DNA from: Pacificibacter marinus
Lineage (GTDB): Bacteria; Pseudomonadota; Alphaproteobacteria; Rhodobacterales; Rhodobacteraceae
Assembly: GCF_018860665.1 (NCBI RefSeq)
Contig: NZ_JAHKPK010000060.1
Coordinates: 76,940-140,939 of the forward strand
Reading direction: 5' to 3'
DNA: 64,000 bases
Both the position numbers and the translations under genes were made by a program. The notes beneath the pieces are model-generated. The model saw nothing but the letters and a program-made list of their open reading frames with translations. It searched no databases and was not told the origin of the DNA. Every line of letters starts with the position of its first letter. Position 1 is the first letter of the stretch. Positions 39,323 through 48,773 of this stretch are shown here, one piece after another.

Positions 39323-39394
39323 TTAAGTGGCGCGAAAAACACTTTGCACGCCACTTAAGGACTTTGGGCAGCACTTGTTCTACGAATGAACAAG
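39323..39394 (+). promoter_or_regulatory. Structured leader upstream of pntA
   Basis: Two perfect inverted repeats: TTAAGTGGCG (39323-39332) with CGCCACTTAA (39349-39358), and CTTGTTC (39374-39380) with GAACAAG (39388-39394). The GAACA of the second can also pair with TGTTC at 39398-39402 (AGAA loop, bases 39393-39396 in between), giving mutually exclusive stems. A terminator follows at 39417, so the block looks like an attenuator or a small RNA. Confidence 0.5.
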
Positions 39395-39416
39395 AATGTT
39401 CAAATGTTGGAATGTT

Positions 39417-39443
39417 AGCGCAACAATGTTGCGCTTGTTTTTT
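39417..39443 (+). terminator. Intrinsic terminator inside the pntA leader
   Basis: AGCGCAAC (39417-39424) and GTTGCGCT (39428-39435) form a perfect 8-bp stem with a 3-base loop, followed by TGTTTTTT. It lies 58 bases before the pntA start and past no plus-strand gene except the distant amidotransferase, so it ends a leader or small RNA. Confidence 0.8.
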
Positions 39444-39501
39444 GTTCTGGTAGGACTTGTGAGATGTCAAAAATTTTGACTGGGGAAAAGAGGAAAAATT
39501 C

Positions 39502-41073
39502 GTGAAGATCGGTATTCCTAAGGAATTATATGAAGGCGAAGCGCGCGTCGCGTTGACGCCTGACAGTGCCAAACAGCTGCAAAAGCTTGGCTACGACTGT
39601 GTTATTGAAACGGGCGCTGGCGCGCTGGCTGGTTTTGCTGACAAGGATTATAAAGAGGCTGGTGTTGAGGTGGTAAAAACCGCAGCAGCATTGTGGAAAG
39701 CCGCTGAAATCGTTGCCAAAGTTCGCCAACCTGAAGCTGTTGAGCTCAAACGTTTGACCAAAGGCCAAACCTTGATTTCCTTCTTCAACCCTGCGGCAAA
39801 TGACGCGGGCATGGAAGCGGCGAAAGCGAAGGGCGCTAATGTCATTGCGATGGAAATGGTGCCCCGCATCAGCCGCGCGCAGAAAATGGATGCTCTGTCA
39901 TCCATGGCCAATATCGCGGGCTACCGTGCGGTTATTGAGGCGTCCAACAACTTTGGCCGATTCTTTACCGGTCAAATCACAGCGGCAGGTAAAGTGCCGC
40001 CAGCGAAGGTTTTGGTTGTGGGCGCTGGTGTGGCCGGTTTGGCCGCGATCGGGACGTCTACATCGCTCGGCGCGATCACCTATGCTTTTGATGTGCGACC
40101 CGAGGTGGCCGAGCAAGTCGAATCCATGGGCGCTGAATTCGTCTACTTGGACTTTGAAGAAGAACAGCAAGACGGTGCTGCGACAGGTGGCTATGCCTCT
40201 GTGTCCAGCCCTGAATTCCGCGAAGCCCAGCTTGCGAAATTCCGCGAATTGGCCCCAGAGGTCGATATCGTGATCACCACAGCCTTGATCCCGAACCGCG
40301 AAGCGCCTGAGCTTTGGACCGAAGACATGGTTGCAGCCATGAAACCGGGGTCCGTGATCGTCGATCTGGCAGCGGAAAAAGGCGGCAACTGTAAGCTGAC
40401 AGTCGCGGACGAGAAAATCGTCACAGACAACGGTGTCACAATCATTGGTTACACTGATTTCCCATCGCGTATGGCAGCCCAAGCGTCGACTTTATATGCC
40501 ACAAACATCCGCCACATGTTGACAGATTTGACCCCAGACAAAGACGGTCAGATCAATCACAACATGGAAGATGACGTGATCCGTGGGGCGACTGTAACGT
40601 TCGAAGGTGAAATCACTTTCCCGCCACCCCCACCCAAAATCCAAGCAATCGCAGCCAAGCCAAAAGAGGTTGTGCCTGAGCTGACAGCCGAAGAAAAACG
40701 CGCAGCCGAAGTGGCTGCCTTTAAAGCACAAACCAAAAATCAGGTGATCTTGTTGTCTGTGGGTGCGGCTTTGTTGTTGGCTGTCGGTCTTGTGGCTCCG
40801 GCCAGCTTTATGCAGCACTTTATCGTGTTCGTTCTGTCTGTCTTCATCGGGTTCCAAGTCATCTGGGGCGTGGCGCATTCACTGCATACCCCCCTTATGG
40901 CGGTCACCAATGCGATTTCATCGATCATCATTTTGGGTGCTTTGATGCAAATCGGATCTGGGTCTTTCCTTGTGATCCTATTGGCCTCCTTGTCGGTCTT
41001 TATGGCGGGCATCAACATCTTTGGCGGCTTCCTCGTCACACGGCGCATGCTTGCCATGTTCCAGAAATCTTAA
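39502..41073 (+). CDS. pntA: NAD(P) transhydrogenase alpha subunit
   Basis: PntA holds the NAD(H)-binding domain I and part of membrane domain II of the proton-translocating transhydrogenase, which makes NADPH from NADH using the proton gradient. The 523-residue protein shows [20 protein letters not shown] at the start, [20 protein letters not shown] (Rossmann), the mobile-loop region and a C-terminal membrane part of about 4 helices after 410 ([19 protein letters not shown] onward). It is the E. coli-like single-chain alpha. The start is GTG with AGAGGA upstream. pntB follows after 13 bases. Confidence 0.97.
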   Translation: MKIGIPKELYEGEARVALTPDSAKQLQKLGYDCVIETGAGALAGFADKDYKEAGVEVVKTAAALWKAAEIVAKVRQPEAVELKRLTKGQTLISFFNPAANDAGMEAAKAKGANVIAMEMVPRISRAQKMDALSSMANIAGYRAVIEASNNFGRFFTGQITAAGKVPPAKVLVVGAGVAGLAAIGTSTSLGAITYAFDVRPEVAEQVESMGAEFVYLDFEEEQQDGAATGGYASVSSPEFREAQLAKFRELAPEVDIVITTALIPNREAPELWTEDMVAAMKPGSVIVDLAAEKGGNCKLTVADEKIVTDNGVTIIGYTDFPSRMAAQASTLYATNIRHMLTDLTPDKDGQINHNMEDDVIRGATVTFEGEITFPPPPPKIQAIAAKPKEVVPELTAEEKRAAEVAAFKAQTKNQVILLSVGAALLLAVGLVAPASFMQHFIVFVLSVFIGFQVIWGVAHSLHTPLMAVTNAISSIIILGALMQIGSGSFLVILLASLSVFMAGINIFGGFLVTRRMLAMFQKS

Positions 41074-41086
41074 GGAGTATAGGATT

Positions 41087-42520
41087 ATGGAATTCGGATT
41101 TACGACAGCGGCCTATGTGGTCGCGGCAGTCCTCTTCATCCTCTCTTTGGGAGGCTTGTCAGGACAAGAAAGCGCAAAACGCGCTGTATGGTACGGCATT
41201 GTTGGTATGGCTTTGGCCGTGGCGGCAACACTTGTTGGACCGGGCGCTGGCCTTTGGTTCTTATCGCTTCTGCTGATCGCAGGTGGCGGTGCCATTGGGT
41301 ATGTTGTGGCCACACGCGTGCAAATGACGGAAATGCCACAGCTTGTGGCGGCGATGCACTCGTTGGTCGGTTTGGCCGCTGTGTTCGTGGGCTTGATTGC
41401 GCATATCGAACTTGGTCGCGTTTTGGGCATGGATCATGCAACGCGTGCCACTCTGGACGGCTTCGCGGGCTTGCTCGCGCATAAAACAGCTGTCGAGATC
41501 AACATCCTGCGCGTTGAATTGTTCTTGGGCATCTTTATCGGCGCTGTGACCTTCACCGGCTCTGTTGTGGCTTACGGCAAGCTTGCGGGCAAATTGTCCT
41601 CGAATGCCTCTAAGCTTCCAGGGGGGCACATGCTTAATGCGGGTGCTGCGGCGATCTCTGCCATCACCTTGATCTGGTATTTCAACACTGGTGGGGTTTT
41701 GCCACTGATCATCATGACTTTGGCTGCCTTGTTCATTGGTTACCACTTGATCATGGGCATCGGCGGCGCGGATATGCCGGTGGTTGTTTCCATGCTCAAC
41801 TCCTACTCAGGCTGGGCCGCTGCGGCGATTGGTTTCTCCCTCGGGAACGACCTGTTGATCGTTGTGGGCGCGCTTGTGGGCTCTTCTGGTGCGATCTTAT
41901 CCTACATCATGTGTAAGGCGATGAACCGCTCGTTCGTGTCTGTGATCTTGGGCGGCTTTGGCGGCACAACGGGTCCAGCGATGGAAGTGGAAGGCGAACA
42001 GATTGCGATTGATGCGGATGGCGTTGCCAATGCATTGAACGAAGCGGACTCAGTGATCATCGTTCCAGGCTATGGCATGGCGGTGGCGCAGGCCCAAGCG
42101 GCGGTGTCCGAGTTGACCAACAAACTGCGCGCCAAAGGCAAAAACGTGCGTTTCGCCATCCACCCCGTTGCGGGGCGTTTGCCGGGCCACATGAACGTTT
42201 TGCTGGCGGAAGCCAAAGTGCCTTATGACATCGTGATGGAAATGGACGAAATCAACGAGGACTTCCCGGATACGGATGTTGTCATCGTGATCGGGTCCAA
42301 TGACATCGTGAACCCAGCAGCACAAGAAGATCCAAACTCACCGATTGCAGGCATGCCTGTTCTGGAAGTCTGGAAAGCCAAGCAAGTGTTCGTGTCCAAA
42401 CGCGGTCAAGGCACCGGTTACTCCGGTATCGAGAACCCGTTGTTCTACAAAGAAAACACGCGGATGTTCTACGGCGATGCCAAAGACTCTGTAAACGCCT
42501 TGTTGCCTAAAATCGACTAA
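41087..42520 (+). CDS. pntB: NAD(P) transhydrogenase beta subunit
   Basis: PntB carries about nine transmembrane helices of the proton channel (1-270) and the NADP(H)-binding domain III (about 300-477). Domain III motifs include [51 protein letters not shown] and [12 protein letters not shown]. The start [13 protein letters not shown] at 41087 has AAGGAG nine bases upstream; an earlier ATG lies inside pntA. It forms the working complex with PntA and is closed by a strong terminator. Confidence 0.97.
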   Translation: MEFGFTTAAYVVAAVLFILSLGGLSGQESAKRAVWYGIVGMALAVAATLVGPGAGLWFLSLLLIAGGGAIGYVVATRVQMTEMPQLVAAMHSLVGLAAVFVGLIAHIELGRVLGMDHATRATLDGFAGLLAHKTAVEINILRVELFLGIFIGAVTFTGSVVAYGKLAGKLSSNASKLPGGHMLNAGAAAISAITLIWYFNTGGVLPLIIMTLAALFIGYHLIMGIGGADMPVVVSMLNSYSGWAAAAIGFSLGNDLLIVVGALVGSSGAILSYIMCKAMNRSFVSVILGGFGGTTGPAMEVEGEQIAIDADGVANALNEADSVIIVPGYGMAVAQAQAAVSELTNKLRAKGKNVRFAIHPVAGRLPGHMNVLLAEAKVPYDIVMEMDEINEDFPDTDVVIVIGSNDIVNPAAQEDPNSPIAGMPVLEVWKAKQVFVSKRGQGTGYSGIENPLFYKENTRMFYGDAKDSVNALLPKID

Positions 42521-42544
42521 GGCACTGCGTGATAGTTCAGGGAA

Positions 42545-42570
42545 GGCGGTCCAAATGGGCCGCCTTTTTT
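42545..42570 (+). terminator. Intrinsic terminator after pntB
   Basis: GGCGGTCC (42545-42552) with GGGCCGCC (42557-42564), one U-G pair, AAAT loop and six T residues. It lies 24 bases past pntB. Confidence 0.92.
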
Positions 42571-42728
42571 GTTGCCGCATCTGACTGATCCGCCATTTTT
42601 TGTCCTCAGGCAAATTAATGCGACGGAAATCTCGCCATGTGACGTAACATAAAAGTGAACAATGCGGATCGCGGTCAACAAAGCCGTCGCACCGTCGCGC
42701 TATGTCAGTGACAGGATGGATATACTTT

Positions 42729-43775
42729 ATGAAATTTCCCTTTTTAAGCCAGTGTATCGTCTTGGCGATCATCCCCCTTGCAACCTCGGCGCATGATGAC
42801 CATGCCTCACAGGATCGTATCGCAGAATTGGAGGCGTTCTTTTCAACCGCCGCGATTTTGAACGGTCCTGAAATCGTCGATTGCACCCTGTCGCAAGGCA
42901 TGCAAACCAAGTGTTTTTCGATCACGGTCAGACCAGAACCACAAGATTACACTCCGGGTCCATGGTGTCCGACCAATATCGAAGATGACGCCAGCAAAGG
43001 CGGCATTTGGTTTGCCGATGGCAAGGTGATGGATGTGGATGGGGATTTTATCGCCACGCTAGATGAGCTGTATAATGATGGCGAATGGCAGCTATATGAT
43101 CCGAAAACGGGTGAAATCCGTGTGACCGACACTCAGGAAGCCTGCGAAGCTGCTGCACGCCCTGATGTGGCCGAAGAGTATCAGAACTACTGCGTGCAGT
43201 GCTTGCCTGAATATATGGCCGACGATGCCTCTATGACCTATGTGATCCCGCTGGAACCCCATGTGGCCACCAGTGACCAAGACACCCGCGAGTCCGGTGC
43301 TGGTTTGGCCTATAACGGCGTGCGCCTTGATGGGCCGGCACCTGTTGAAGCGATCTTGAGCGCCCACACCATTGCCGCCTTTGATGACTGCGGTGGCCAT
43401 GTGAATACGCATGTGGGGTATCATTATCATTCGGTGCGTGATTGTTTGCCCGGTGTCGAGGCTGAGCATTTCCATGACGCAGAGGATGTCGCTGAAGGTG
43501 CCGTTAAAATCGGTATCGCCATGGATGGCCACGACATTTACAGCCGTTTTGACGCGGCAGGTGAGGTGGTCTCTGGGCTTGATAATTGCGGTGGTCATGA
43601 AGCTGATGGTATGGCCTATCACTATCATGCAGGTGAAGCCGCGAGCAACGCCATCGTGGGATGCTTTAAGGCCGAAACAGGCTGCGCCTCTGAGGACAGC
43701 GGGCTTATCTGTGATGCGTCTGATGTGCGTCGTGGTCCGCCACCAGAAGGTGTTGATGTGCCGCCTGCTGAGTGA
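42729..43775 (+). CDS. Exported YHYH-domain protein
   Basis: A 348-residue exported protein. The signal peptide (about 1-21) ends ATSAH, giving a His/Asp-rich mature start (HDDHASQD). The C-terminal part has two motif copies, HVGYHYHSVRDC and GMAYHYHAGEA, each with a nearby Cys, as in the YHYH family (PF14240). Many Cys and acidic residues suggest disulfides and metal binding (copper or another transition metal is possible). An earlier frame at 42702 lacks the signal peptide. It is a single gene between two terminators. Metal binding is inferred from composition. Confidence 0.82.
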   Translation: MKFPFLSQCIVLAIIPLATSAHDDHASQDRIAELEAFFSTAAILNGPEIVDCTLSQGMQTKCFSITVRPEPQDYTPGPWCPTNIEDDASKGGIWFADGKVMDVDGDFIATLDELYNDGEWQLYDPKTGEIRVTDTQEACEAAARPDVAEEYQNYCVQCLPEYMADDASMTYVIPLEPHVATSDQDTRESGAGLAYNGVRLDGPAPVEAILSAHTIAAFDDCGGHVNTHVGYHYHSVRDCLPGVEAEHFHDAEDVAEGAVKIGIAMDGHDIYSRFDAAGEVVSGLDNCGGHEADGMAYHYHAGEAASNAIVGCFKAETGCASEDSGLICDASDVRRGPPPEGVDVPPAE

Positions 43776-44130
43776 GGTTTTGACAGGTTTCAATGCGCAT
43801 GGCGGCAGGACTGATCCTTGCCGCCATGTTTTGTTTCAAGTTCCTCACAGGGACGTGGCGACCCGTCAGTGCTTTTTCGTCTCTGGCATGTTTGTCACCA
43901 CCGTTGGCTTTTCAATTGGTCTGGACAAAAAACATCTGAGCCAGATTGGCGCGGTGTGAAGCCCTTGCGCCGATTGTTCGCGCCGCAAGGTGAAATGGCC
44001 TTAGGCAAACTTAGACAGGTTTTGGTATACGTTGGTATTCCGATAAGTCTTTGATATGCGACGATATATCTCTATCTACAGGGGCTTTTTGGATCTAGTG
44101 TGAGGTAAATCAACACGCACGAGATCCAAC
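43776..44130. other. Intergenic region, YHYH / DUF3422
   Basis: Contains the YHYH-gene terminator at its left. The remaining stretch to 44130 shows no supported gene. Open frames on the plus strand here have no initiation signals. Confidence 0.5.
43798..43836 (+). terminator. Intrinsic terminator after the YHYH gene
   Basis: CATGGCGGCA (43798-43807) and TGCCGCCATG (43819-43828) form a 10-bp stem continued by GGA/TCC, followed by TTTTGTTT. It lies 22 bases past the stop. Confidence 0.9.
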
Positions 44131-45429
44131 ATGGCCCCTATTATCGACCACCCGCGCCGCTATGAGTTGGCGAATGAGCTGCACGCTCGCCCGTTTCCAC
44201 GCTTGAATGCGCCGTCGCGGGCGGCTTATTTGGCCATCCGCAGTGCGGGCGATGCCGCTCGGCGTGATCGGGCCTTGGATCGCGCACATTTGATTGCCTT
44301 GTTGGATCGCTTTGGGGCTGCGCATCCAGCGCCAGAGGCCACGCATTTCATGGGCGAGTTGGGCAAGTACCATCTGAAATGGGAAAGCCATACAGAGTTT
44401 GTGACCTATACTTTGTTCACCGATGGGGTTTCGGACGTGCGGTTTGATGACGGAACGTTTGATCTGTTCCCACAAGATTGGCTGGACGCAGCACCCGGGC
44501 AGCGCGTGACCTCTGCGATTTTGCGGATCGAGCCTTTGCAATCCGAAGATTGGGCGCGCAAGCGTTTGCGCAGTTGGTTGGAACCTGAAAGTCTTGCTGT
44601 GGCCTATGTGCTGGATGGCGAAATGGCTGTGGCTTCCGATTTTCGGATCGACACAGACGGGCATATGCGCTTTGCGATGTTCACCCGCCCTGAATGCGGG
44701 GCGCAGAGGATCGGACGGGTTTTGCAACGTCTTTGCGAGATCGAGACCTATAAATCGATGTCGATGCTTGGGCTGATCCAAGCGCGGCGGATCAATGGCG
44801 AGACGGCAGATATTGAATTCGAGCTTGCCGCGCTGATGGATCAAATGACCGCCAAAGATGCGGGACCGGCGGATGATATGCTGGGCGATATTCTGCGGTT
44901 ATCGACACAGATTGAGCGGCTGGTGGCGCAAACCAATTTCCGTATCGGCGCCACGGGCGCCTATGCCGCCATTGTCGAGCAACGTATCGAAGTGCTGCGC
45001 GAAGAACGCTTTGGCGGCGGACAATTGTTTTCGGAATTTATGATGCGGCGGTTTGATCCTGCGATGCGCACCGTGAATGCTGCCAAACGTCAGTTGGAAA
45101 ACTTGGCGGATCGGGCCGAGCGTGCGGCCAATCTGTTGCGCACCAAAGTGGATGTGGATCGGCAGATGCAAAATCAGGCCTTGTTGGCCTCGATGGATCG
45201 CCGCGCCAATCTGCAATTGCAATTGCAAGAAACAGTCGAAGGCCTGTCCGTGGTCGCCATCAGCTATTACGCTGTGGGTCTTGTGGGCTATGCGATCTAT
45301 CCGTTTTTGCACCCCCTCGGCATCAGCAAGGGGCTGGCATTGGCAGGGATTACGCCGCTGGTGCTTGGCTGCGTGTGGTTTGGGTTGCGCCGCTTGAAGG
45401 CACTCCATCACGCAAAAGCTGCGCCGTAA
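44131..45429 (+). CDS. DUF3422 family membrane protein
   Basis: A 432-residue protein matching DUF3422 (COG4949-type), including the ANELHARPFP start and SHTEFVTYTLF. The soluble N-terminal part (about 1-350) is helical and Arg/Glu-rich with coiled-coil stretches (NAAKRQLENLADRAERAANLLRTK). Two C-terminal transmembrane helices follow (about 375-397 and 400-420, SYYAVGLVGYAIYPFL, LALAGITPLVLG). The family has no proven function. The ATG lacks a good ribosome-binding site. The 3' end overlaps the convergent YeeE gene by 80 bases. Confidence 0.87.
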   Translation: MAPIIDHPRRYELANELHARPFPRLNAPSRAAYLAIRSAGDAARRDRALDRAHLIALLDRFGAAHPAPEATHFMGELGKYHLKWESHTEFVTYTLFTDGVSDVRFDDGTFDLFPQDWLDAAPGQRVTSAILRIEPLQSEDWARKRLRSWLEPESLAVAYVLDGEMAVASDFRIDTDGHMRFAMFTRPECGAQRIGRVLQRLCEIETYKSMSMLGLIQARRINGETADIEFELAALMDQMTAKDAGPADDMLGDILRLSTQIERLVAQTNFRIGATGAYAAIVEQRIEVLREERFGGGQLFSEFMMRRFDPAMRTVNAAKRQLENLADRAERAANLLRTKVDVDRQMQNQALLASMDRRANLQLQLQETVEGLSVVAISYYAVGLVGYAIYPFLHPLGISKGLALAGITPLVLGCVWFGLRRLKALHHAKAAP

Positions 45430-46414
45430 CTTTGCCACCGATCGCAATCGAGACCACAGCCAAGATCGCAGCGATAGACAGTGTGGGAATGCCCGACAGG
45501 CCCGCGCCCATGGTGCAGCCGCCGGCCAGCACACCACCGACGCCCATCAAAGCGGCCCCTGCAAAGTAGCGCCCTGTCTGGCGTGGGGTCTCGAAACTTT
45601 GCCATTGGAACCGACCAAAGAGCACGGACAACACCAAAGCGCCCGCCACCACACCGCCCAATAGGCCAACGCCAAAGCCAGCGGGAATAGAGGATGAGGC
45701 GATGCCCCAGAATAAGGTTTCAGCCGCAGGGGATGTGAACGACAGGCTTTCCATCGCGATGGGGTCGAATTCATCGAACAGCACATATCCTGTGCCAACC
45801 CAAGCCAGCGGGACCAAAGCGCCGATCAAAGCACCCAGCACCATGTCACGTTTGCGGGCCTCAGAGCGCAGTGCAATGGTCAGGGCTGCGATCACGATAA
45901 TCGCGCTCCAGATCATAGGGTTACCGGGCAGGCTTGCCTTATCCAAAGGTAACGTCACAGCGCCAAGTGTGGTGCGCACAGGGGCCAGAACGCCTTTCAG
46001 CGTGGCATGAGCAACAAAGGCAAAGGCGAGCAAAACAATGACAGCCCGCAGATTGCCTGTGCCCGCCAAAACCGTCAAACGCGACACGCAGCCGCGCGTT
46101 AACACCATACCTGCGCCAAAAGCCAATCCGCCGATCACGATGGCCAGCCACGGCAGATCTGCGGCAAAGAACCTGTGCTCTTCAAATGAAATGACCCCTT
46201 GTGCGATGGCGATTTGCGTGCCGATCACAGCCACCGCGAGACCCGCAAACCAAACGTCCGAGGCTGCGCGCCGCTCTCCACGTGGCCCTGCGACCATGCG
46301 GCGAAAACAAAAACGTGACGCTTCGGCAAGCCCGCCAAACAAAAAGCCTACCAAGAGGCCGAAAATAATCGCCGCTTGGCGCGGATCGACGTCTAGTCCG
46401 AGCTGTTCGTACAT
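45350..46414 (-). CDS. YeeE/YedE family transporter (thiosulfate TsuA-like)
   Basis: A 354-residue membrane protein with about nine to ten helices in two halves. Each half has the conserved Cys motif: RGCVSRLTVLAGTGN and GGCTMGAGLSGIPTLS. In TsuA these cysteines line the thiosulfate path. Family members take up thiosulfate or other sulfur compounds. AAAGGA seven bases before the ATG supports the start. No SirA-like partner gene is adjacent. Its last 80 bases overlap the DUF3422 gene on the other strand. Substrate is inferred. Confidence 0.88.
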   Translation of the reverse strand: MYEQLGLDVDPRQAAIIFGLLVGFLFGGLAEASRFCFRRMVAGPRGERRAASDVWFAGLAVAVIGTQIAIAQGVISFEEHRFFAADLPWLAIVIGGLAFGAGMVLTRGCVSRLTVLAGTGNLRAVIVLLAFAFVAHATLKGVLAPVRTTLGAVTLPLDKASLPGNPMIWSAIIVIAALTIALRSEARKRDMVLGALIGALVPLAWVGTGYVLFDEFDPIAMESLSFTSPAAETLFWGIASSSIPAGFGVGLLGGVVAGALVLSVLFGRFQWQSFETPRQTGRYFAGAALMGVGGVLAGGCTMGAGLSGIPTLSIAAILAVVSIAIGGKVTAQLLRDGVPSSGATQTTRSQAPAA

Positions 46415-46759
46415 GGGGGCGTCCTTTGATCAGAGTGTTTGGGGGCAGTGCGTTTGGAGCCTGCGCGTTCGGGAATCGGTCTTTTTAGATTTATGCCTCT
46501 TTGGCAGATAGATTAAGATTTGTGAATATGGGGCAGGGTGGACTTTGTTTGCGCCTGCGTATCTGTTTGACGTGTTTGTTCTGTGAAACTGGCGGTGATG
46601 GGGACATCACAAAGGTTTGCGACGATGCTGCGGGCTGTGTCGTTCTTTATTCACATCTGCGTATATATTGACCAAGGGATCAAAAGCGCGCTCTGTCTCC
46701 CTTGCGCTTTGAGGTCAAAACCGTATTGCTTAGATAAACACCATCGCTTGGAGCCCCTC
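46415..46759. other. Divergent control region, YeeE / M20 hydrolase
   Basis: No gene is supported; an in-frame 5' extension of the hydrolase has no ribosome-binding site. The main feature is the long inverted repeat listed separately at 46668-46718. Confidence 0.5.
46668..46718. promoter_or_regulatory. Interrupted inverted repeat before the M20 hydrolase gene
   Basis: TTGACC (46668-46673) with GGTCAA (46713-46718) outside, and AAAGCGC (46683-46689) with GCGCTTT (46704-46710) inside. It could be an RNA stem in the leader or a protein-binding site. No T tract follows, so it is not a terminator. Confidence 0.35.
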
Positions 46760-47923
46760 ATGCCTGTTAAAAACCGTCTTGCCGATATGCAGCCGCAGAT
46801 TGCCGAATGGCGTCAAGACATTCACGCGCATCCTGAACTGATGTTCGAGGTTCACCGCACCGCCAAAAAGGTCGCGGATTTGCTGCGTGATTTTGGCTGC
46901 GATGAGGTTGTCGAGGGCATCGGGCGCACTGGCGTCGTTGGTGTCATAAAAGGTCGGCAATCCGCATCAGGCCGCACTGTTGGATTGCGCGCAGATATGG
47001 ACGCTTTGCCGATTTTGGAAGAAACCGGCGCTGATTACGCCTCGATCAATCCCGGTGTGATGCACGCTTGCGGGCATGATGGGCACACCTCGATGTTGTT
47101 GGGGGCTGCGCAATATCTATGTGAGACCCGCAATTTCGATGGCACCTGCGTGGTGATCTTTCAACCCGCCGAAGAGGGCGGGGGCGGCGGTCGCGAGATG
47201 TGCGCTGATGGCATGATGGCGCGGTGGAACATTGACGAAGTCTATGGCATGCACAATTGGCCAGGTCAGCCATTGGGGCAATTTGCCATTCGCACGGGGC
47301 CGTTTTTCGCCGCGACGGATGAATTCAACATCACAGTTGTGGGCAAAGGCGGACATGCGGCCAAGCCCCATGAGGCCATCGATAGCACCGTCGTGGCATC
47401 GCATTTGGTGATCGCTTTGCAGACCATTGCCGCGCGCAATGTGGACCCGACGGAACAGGTTGTGGTCTCGGTCACATCGTTCGAGACCTCGTCAAAGGCC
47501 CATAACGTATTGCCTGCCTCGGTTGAGTTGCGCGGCACCGTGCGTTCGCTCAACAAAGAAGTCCGCGCGCAGGCTGAGGCGCGCGTGAAAGCCATTGCGC
47601 AAGGGATTGGCGCGACGTTTGGCGCTGAGATCGATCTGCGTTACAAGCTTGGCTATCCTGTGATGGTCAATCATGACCGCGAAACGCAATATGCGATAGA
47701 TGCCGCCACCAAAGTTGCAGGCAGTTGTGATCTTGCGCCACTGGTGATGGGCGGCGAAGATTTCGCCTATATGCTTGAGGAACGCCCCGGCGCCTATATT
47801 CTTGTCGGCAATGGCGACAGCGCCCCTGTGCATCATCCGAAATTCAATATCAACGATGAAATCCTGCCGGTGGGGGCGTCATGGTACGCTGAAATGGTTG
47901 AAAGCCGTTTACCTGTCGCATAG
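46760..47923 (+). CDS. M20 family amidohydrolase (hippurate hydrolase-like)
   Basis: A 387-residue M20D metal amidohydrolase that removes acyl groups from N-acyl amino acids. It has IAEWRQDIHAHPEL at the start, the metal-site motifs MHACGHDGHTSMLLG and QPAEEGGGGGREMC, the dimerisation domain (VVGKGGHAAKPHEAIDSTVVASHL) and the C-terminal GGEDFAYMLEERPGAY. The start MPVKNRLADM at 46760 has GGAG seven bases before. No operon partners; the substrate may be hippurate or another N-acyl amino acid. Confidence 0.93.
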   Translation: MPVKNRLADMQPQIAEWRQDIHAHPELMFEVHRTAKKVADLLRDFGCDEVVEGIGRTGVVGVIKGRQSASGRTVGLRADMDALPILEETGADYASINPGVMHACGHDGHTSMLLGAAQYLCETRNFDGTCVVIFQPAEEGGGGGREMCADGMMARWNIDEVYGMHNWPGQPLGQFAIRTGPFFAATDEFNITVVGKGGHAAKPHEAIDSTVVASHLVIALQTIAARNVDPTEQVVVSVTSFETSSKAHNVLPASVELRGTVRSLNKEVRAQAEARVKAIAQGIGATFGAEIDLRYKLGYPVMVNHDRETQYAIDAATKVAGSCDLAPLVMGGEDFAYMLEERPGAYILVGNGDSAPVHHPKFNINDEILPVGASWYAEMVESRLPVA

Positions 47924-47964
47924 CGCGGCTTGCACCACTTTAACGTCACTTTGAAGGGGGCCTC

Positions 47965-48318
47965 ATGTCCGTTATCGCCATTCTATTGAGCATCGCAGTC
48001 GCTTTTTTGCACGCCTATATTCTATATCTTGAGATGTTCGCATGGGAAGATAAACGCACTCGTAAAATCTTTGGCACCACTGAAGATTTTGCCAAGGCGA
48101 CCAAAGCGCTGGCCGCCAATCAAGGTCTGTACAACGGTTTTTTATCCGCTGGACTGTTTTGGGGCGTGTTTGCAGGCAAGACAGATGTTCTTGTGTTTTT
48201 CTTGCTCTGCATCTGCGTGGCCGCCGCTTATGGCGCGCGTACGGTGTCTAAAAAGATTTTGTTTACGCAAGGCCTGCCAGCGGCCTTGGCACTTTTTGCT
48301 GTTGTGTTCTTAAACTAA
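47965..48318 (+). CDS. DUF1304 family membrane protein
   Basis: A 117-residue integral membrane protein with about four helices. The DUF1304 pattern is clear: a first helix with HAYILYLEMFAWEDKRTRKIFG, then NQGLYNGFLSAGLFWG and a last helix LPAALALFAVVFLN. Function is unknown. AGGGGG lies six bases before the ATG. It starts 41 bases past the M20 hydrolase and may be co-transcribed. Confidence 0.9.
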   Translation: MSVIAILLSIAVAFLHAYILYLEMFAWEDKRTRKIFGTTEDFAKATKALAANQGLYNGFLSAGLFWGVFAGKTDVLVFFLLCICVAAAYGARTVSKKILFTQGLPAALALFAVVFLN

Positions 48319-48346
48319 AGATCACGCTGGGTTTACGGCATCGCCC

Positions 48347-48625
48347 TTAAAAGGCATCCACCTCAGGCACCATGCCATGACGCGCCAAGAACACGGGCAG
48401 GCTGACCTCGCCTGAATCCGTGTCTTCGATCAGCATATAAGCATCTGCGCCGATGCAGTTTTGCAATCTGCATTCGCGTTCTGCACGCTCTTCGGCGGCC
48501 GAAGCGGTCGAATATTCGATCAGCTTGTCGACTTTCAGCCCGCCCTGCGTGCTGCCCGCCGTTGCGCCGAGATATGTTTGACAAATGTAATGCGTTTTTG
48601 AAGCTGTTTCATTTGATCGTGCCAT
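48347..48625 (-). CDS. Small conserved-looking protein, unknown
   Basis: A 92-residue soluble protein with no signal or membrane segment. It has a T/S-rich start, an Ala/Glu-rich helix (STASAAEERAERECRLQNCIG) and an acidic end (EDTDSGEVSLPVF). Cysteines occur at three places. A good TAGGA lies nine bases before the ATG, which supports it as a real gene. I recognise no family. Confidence 0.6.
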   Translation of the reverse strand: MARSNETASKTHYICQTYLGATAGSTQGGLKVDKLIEYSTASAAEERAERECRLQNCIGADAYMLIEDTDSGEVSLPVFLARHGMVPEVDAF

Positions 48626-48773
48626 GGCTGTGTTCCTAAATTATCCACAAGAACAAAATAAGAACACAGTTAACGTTTGGCAAGGCTTAAGTTGTCATCT
48701 ACCCAAGGTGGTCTTTGGTGCTGCCTCTGGCATGAAGCCCGCGAAAGAACGACTTTTTGTTTGGCCCCTGACA

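Larger units (their letters stand above)
39105..39501. other. Control region and leader of pntAB
   Basis: A 397-base gap between the GNAT start and pntA. It is AT-rich at left, holds a palindrome at 39198-39209, then a chain of stem-loops from 39323 and an intrinsic terminator at 39417. No supported gene; a 64-codon frame inside has no ribosome-binding site. Confidence 0.6.

Noticed and set aside
46583-46759. Longer N-terminus for the M20 hydrolase
   Set aside because: The extra 59 residues include Cys/Phe-rich stretches and cross the inverted repeat; the family starts at the later Met, which has a ribosome-binding site.
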